7,797 nt of DNA from a bacterium Ga0077546 (lineage in GTDB: Bacteria; Cyanobacteriota; Vampirovibrionia; Obscuribacterales; Obscuribacteraceae). The position numbers and the translations under genes were made by a program. The DNA lies in NCBI GenBank assembly GCA_001464165.1, contig LNEX01000258.1, positions 1-7,797 on the forward strand, in the 5' to 3' direction. Below the pieces are notes generated by a model that did no database searches, was not told the DNA's origin, and worked only from the letters and a program-made list of their open reading frames with translations. Position 1 is the stretch's first letter. Each line of letters opens with the position of its first letter. Of this stretch, positions 6,192-7,797 are shown one piece after another.

Positions 6192-6281
6192 ATTCTTTGC
6201 TGTGTTGTTGAAAAGTGAGTGTGTTCTAGTTGAAGCCAAACCTGTATAGTTGCTTTTGCTAGATTCAGGGATGCTTTCAAA

Positions 6282-6878
6282 GTGCAAGAAGGCGAGTTAA
6301 GCAAAATACCAAAGCTAGGTGCGCCAGGAGCTGGCCTGCCATTCTTTGAGATGTTTTTGCAGAAGGTCGTGATTTTTCCCATGCTCTGCAAGATCACTAC
6401 TTTTGACAGCGCTATTAGAATTTTTGAGAAAGAATCAAAGCTGTTGTTGCGCGAAGTGGCACTTATACCTGTGCCACTGCGAGATAAACGCATTTTGGTG
6501 CCAAGGCTGCCAGCCATTGAGGATAGCTCTCGCTTTTGGTCGGCGGCAATGGTACTTGAGCACTTAATTATTGTCGGCAGTCAAATCAAGATAGTGGCGC
6601 AACATCTTGCTCGTGGCGAAACGCCTCCTGGTGTAGCTGATGTAGCGGCGGTGAAGCCGCCAGGAGATTTGGCTGGGCCGGTCTGTATCGAACAATTCAA
6701 AATTTATAGCGATGATTTTCTCAAGACCGTGCGCTCACTGCGCGGTGATCAGTGGGCCACTGCTACTTTCAATCATCCCTGGTTTGGCCCCCTGACTTTG
6801 CATAAGTGGATGTGCCTGGCAGCAATTCACCAGCGTATTCATCGCCGCCAAATCGAAGCCATAATAAGACTGCTTTGA
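6282..6878 (+). CDS. DinB-superfamily (DUF1569-like) four-helix protein
   Basis: This protein of about 198 residues has no named function. Its central and C-terminal parts match the DinB/DUF1569 fold pattern. The helix LPAIEDSSRFWSAAMVLEHL supplies His94. The loop HPWFGPLTLHKW is typical of DUF1569. The last helix HQRIHRRQIEAI supplies His183 and His187. Together these form the three-histidine metal site of the superfamily, which includes thiol-dependent transferases and many uncharacterised proteins. The start is uncertain. GTG at 6282 has AGGG at 6267-6270, eleven bases upstream, and the frame is open back to a stop at 6231 without a better codon. The gene lies 90 bases after the ferredoxin on the same strand and may be the fourth gene of that operon, although the gap leaves room for its own promoter. 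Its stop is 18 bases from the convergent SDR gene. Confidence 0.75.
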   Translation: MQEGELSKIPKLGAPGAGLPFFEMFLQKVVIFPMLCKITTFDSAIRIFEKESKLLLREVALIPVPLRDKRILVPRLPAIEDSSRFWSAAMVLEHLIIVGSQIKIVAQHLARGETPPGVADVAAVKPPGDLAGPVCIEQFKIYSDDFLKTVRSLRGDQWATATFNHPWFGPLTLHKWMCLAAIHQRIHRRQIEAIIRLL

Positions 6879-6896
6879 ACAACCCGGGTCTAAAGT

Positions 6897-7712
6897 CTAA
6901 AGGAAGAAGTCTTTCATTAATTTACTGCCGGGGCTGACAGCATACTGCTCTAAGTCGCTAACACCGGCCTTAGCTAATACTTCAGTGTCAATGAAGAAGT
7001 TGCCGCTGCACTGCTCGGCTGGCTGAGTGAAAATCCAGTGAGCGGCATCTGCCACTATATTTGGTGTGCGGGAACATTTGAGGGCTTGATCTCCACCGAG
7101 CAAATTTTTCACTGCGGCTGTGGCTATGGCTGTTTCGGGCCAGAGTGAGTTGACGGCAATTTGGCCCTTTAGTTCTTCAGCCATGCCCAGGGTGCACATG
7201 CTCATGCCATATTTAGCCATGGTGTAGGCTACGTGTGGCGCAAACCAGCGTTTGTCCATGTTGAGCGGGGGCGATAGGTTGAGAATGTGTCCATTGCTGG
7301 CGTTGGCTAAATGAGGAATCGCAACTTTGGAACACAAGAAAGTGCCACGGGCATTGACTTGATTCATCAAATCAAAGCGCTTCATTTCGGTTTCGAGCGT
7401 GCCAGTAAGATTGATGGCGCTGGCATTGTTGACGAGAATATCGAGGGCGCCGAAGTGCTCAACAGTTTGGGCTATGGCTGCTTTGACTTGCTCTTCTTCG
7501 CGCACATCGCATTGAATCGCTAGGGCTTTACCTCCGGCTGCTTCAATTTCAAGAGCAGCTGAATGAATTGTGCCTGGCAGTTTTGGATGCTTCACCACGG
7601 TTTTGGCGGCAATGGCAATGCAGGCGCCGTCGCGGGCTGCTCGCAGTGCTATGGCGAGGCCTATGCCTCTTGAGGCTCCAGTAATGAAGAGAACTTTTCC
7701 GGCGAGGCTCAT
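6897..7712 (-). CDS. Short-chain dehydrogenase/reductase, HSDL2-like
   Basis: This is a Rossmann-fold NAD(P)-dependent oxidoreductase of 271 residues. Visible motifs are the cofactor loop TGASRGIG (11-18), the stabilising NNAS (95-98), Asn120 in QVNARGT, catalytic Ser147 in NLSPPLN, and Tyr163-x-x-x-Lys167 in AYTMAKYGMS. Unusual stretches such as AAKTVVKHPKLPGTIHSAA, ILNLSPPLN and WPETAI are hallmarks of the HSDL2 clade, whose animal members carry an extra SCP2 lipid-binding domain. That domain is absent here and the length is that of bacterial relatives. The substrate is unknown; a fatty-acyl or similar hydroxy/keto compound is likely by family. AGGAAG at 7718-7723 precedes the ATG by five bases. 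The start also overlaps the stop of the preceding gene (ATGA), so the two are translationally coupled and probably work in one pathway. Confidence 0.92.
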   Translation of the reverse strand: MSLAGKVLFITGASRGIGLAIALRAARDGACIAIAAKTVVKHPKLPGTIHSAALEIEAAGGKALAIQCDVREEEQVKAAIAQTVEHFGALDILVNNASAINLTGTLETEMKRFDLMNQVNARGTFLCSKVAIPHLANASNGHILNLSPPLNMDKRWFAPHVAYTMAKYGMSMCTLGMAEELKGQIAVNSLWPETAIATAAVKNLLGGDQALKCSRTPNIVADAAHWIFTQPAEQCSGNFFIDTEVLAKAGVSDLEQYAVSPGSKLMKDFFL

Positions 7713-7797
7713 TTTTTCTTCCTGTTTTTTGCTGTGGGAGTGACGTGGGTTTCGAAGTTTTCTATGTATTGATTGACGTAGTCTGGCGGTTGTTGAT
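7709..7797 (-). CDS. C-terminal end of an unidentified protein, start outside the window
   Basis: On the minus strand a frame entering at the window end reads 28 codons, QQPPDYVNQYIENFETHVTP and then TAKNRKKK, to a TGA at 7709-7711. That stop shares four bases (ATGA) with the ATG of the SDR gene, the classic arrangement of coupled operon genes. The other two frames here are less convincing: one has an early stop, and the other is only an upstream extension of the SDR frame. The tail ends in a basic Lys/Arg cluster. The product cannot be identified from this fragment. Confidence 0.6.
   Translation of the reverse strand, partial: QQPPDYVNQYIENFETHVTPTAKNRKKK

Noticed and set aside
6188..6517. 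Minus-strand open frame of 109 codons overlapping the ferredoxin end and the DinB-like gene
   Set aside because: No recognisable domain and low-complexity composition. The + strand frame has clear DinB/DUF1569 motifs.
6625..6666. Nested inverted repeats CTCCTGG/CCAGGAG and GGCGG/CCGCC
   Set aside because: Inside the DinB-like coding sequence, with short arms and no termination signal. Probably codon-composition chance.
6882..6889. ACCCGGGT palindrome between the convergent DinB-like and SDR genes
   Set aside because: Eight bases with no loop and no U run. It is too short to call a terminator, although a terminator would be expected here.
1..7797. tRNA, rRNA, CRISPR array, insertion sequence or attachment site
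   Set aside because: Looked for on both strands. No cloverleaf, regularly spaced repeats, transposase or integrase motifs were recognised.

Overview
The window looks like a bacterial chromosome segment of intermediate GC content, with closely packed genes on both strands. There are no RNA genes, CRISPR arrays, insertion sequences or phage genes. A BicA-type SulP transporter sits with several exported repeat proteins (IPT/TIG, TPR, leucine-rich repeat) and enzymes of CoA-thioester type chemistry. That mix would fit a non-photosynthetic relative of cyanobacteria (Vampirovibrionia/Obscuribacterales type). This placement is a guess from gene content, and there is no taxonomic marker in the window.

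Layout. (1) Bases 1-1215, + strand: the 3' part of a SulP anion transporter with a C-terminal STAS domain. It keeps the Na+/bicarbonate site residues known from BicA. (2) 1269-2321, +: an exported protein with two IPT/TIG-like domains. It converges on the next gene, and an AT-rich palindrome spans both stop codons. (3) 2334-4185, -: an LRR protein followed by a small secreted TPR-like protein, probably one operon, read from a TATAAT-bearing promoter near 4205-4210. (4) 4366-6191, +: three tightly coupled genes. They encode a PaaA-like ferritin-fold diiron oxygenase subunit, a degenerate paralogue that looks PaaC-like, and a 2x[4Fe-4S] ferredoxin resembling the N-terminal domain of BoxA. A DinB-fold (DUF1569-like) protein follows at 6282-6878. 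(5) 6897-7797, -: an HSDL2-like short-chain dehydrogenase, translationally coupled (ATGA overlap) to the last 28 codons of an upstream gene that leaves the window.

The most interesting unit is region 4. Characterised multicomponent CoA-ester epoxidases are PaaABCE (with PaaD assisting) and BoxAB. Here a catalytic-like subunit, a subunit with a lost metal site and a dedicated ferredoxin stand alone, without PaaB, PaaD or a flavin reductase inside the window. The ferredoxin is plausibly the electron donor, so this may be a minimal oxygenase variant. By alignment to the E. coli PaaA sequence as I remember it, the catalytic-like subunit keeps five of six expected iron ligands but has Thr in place of the helix-3 Asp. 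The substrate is unknown. The coupled SDR lies on the other strand and could belong to the same fatty-acyl/aromatic-CoA metabolism, but nothing in the sequence proves a link.

Several start codons were chosen by Shine-Dalgarno position and signal-peptide logic rather than by longest reading frame: 3008 (GTG), 4185 (ATG) and 4366 (ATG). No gene-free stretch exceeds 300 bases. The largest gap, 4186-4365, holds the divergent regulatory region.
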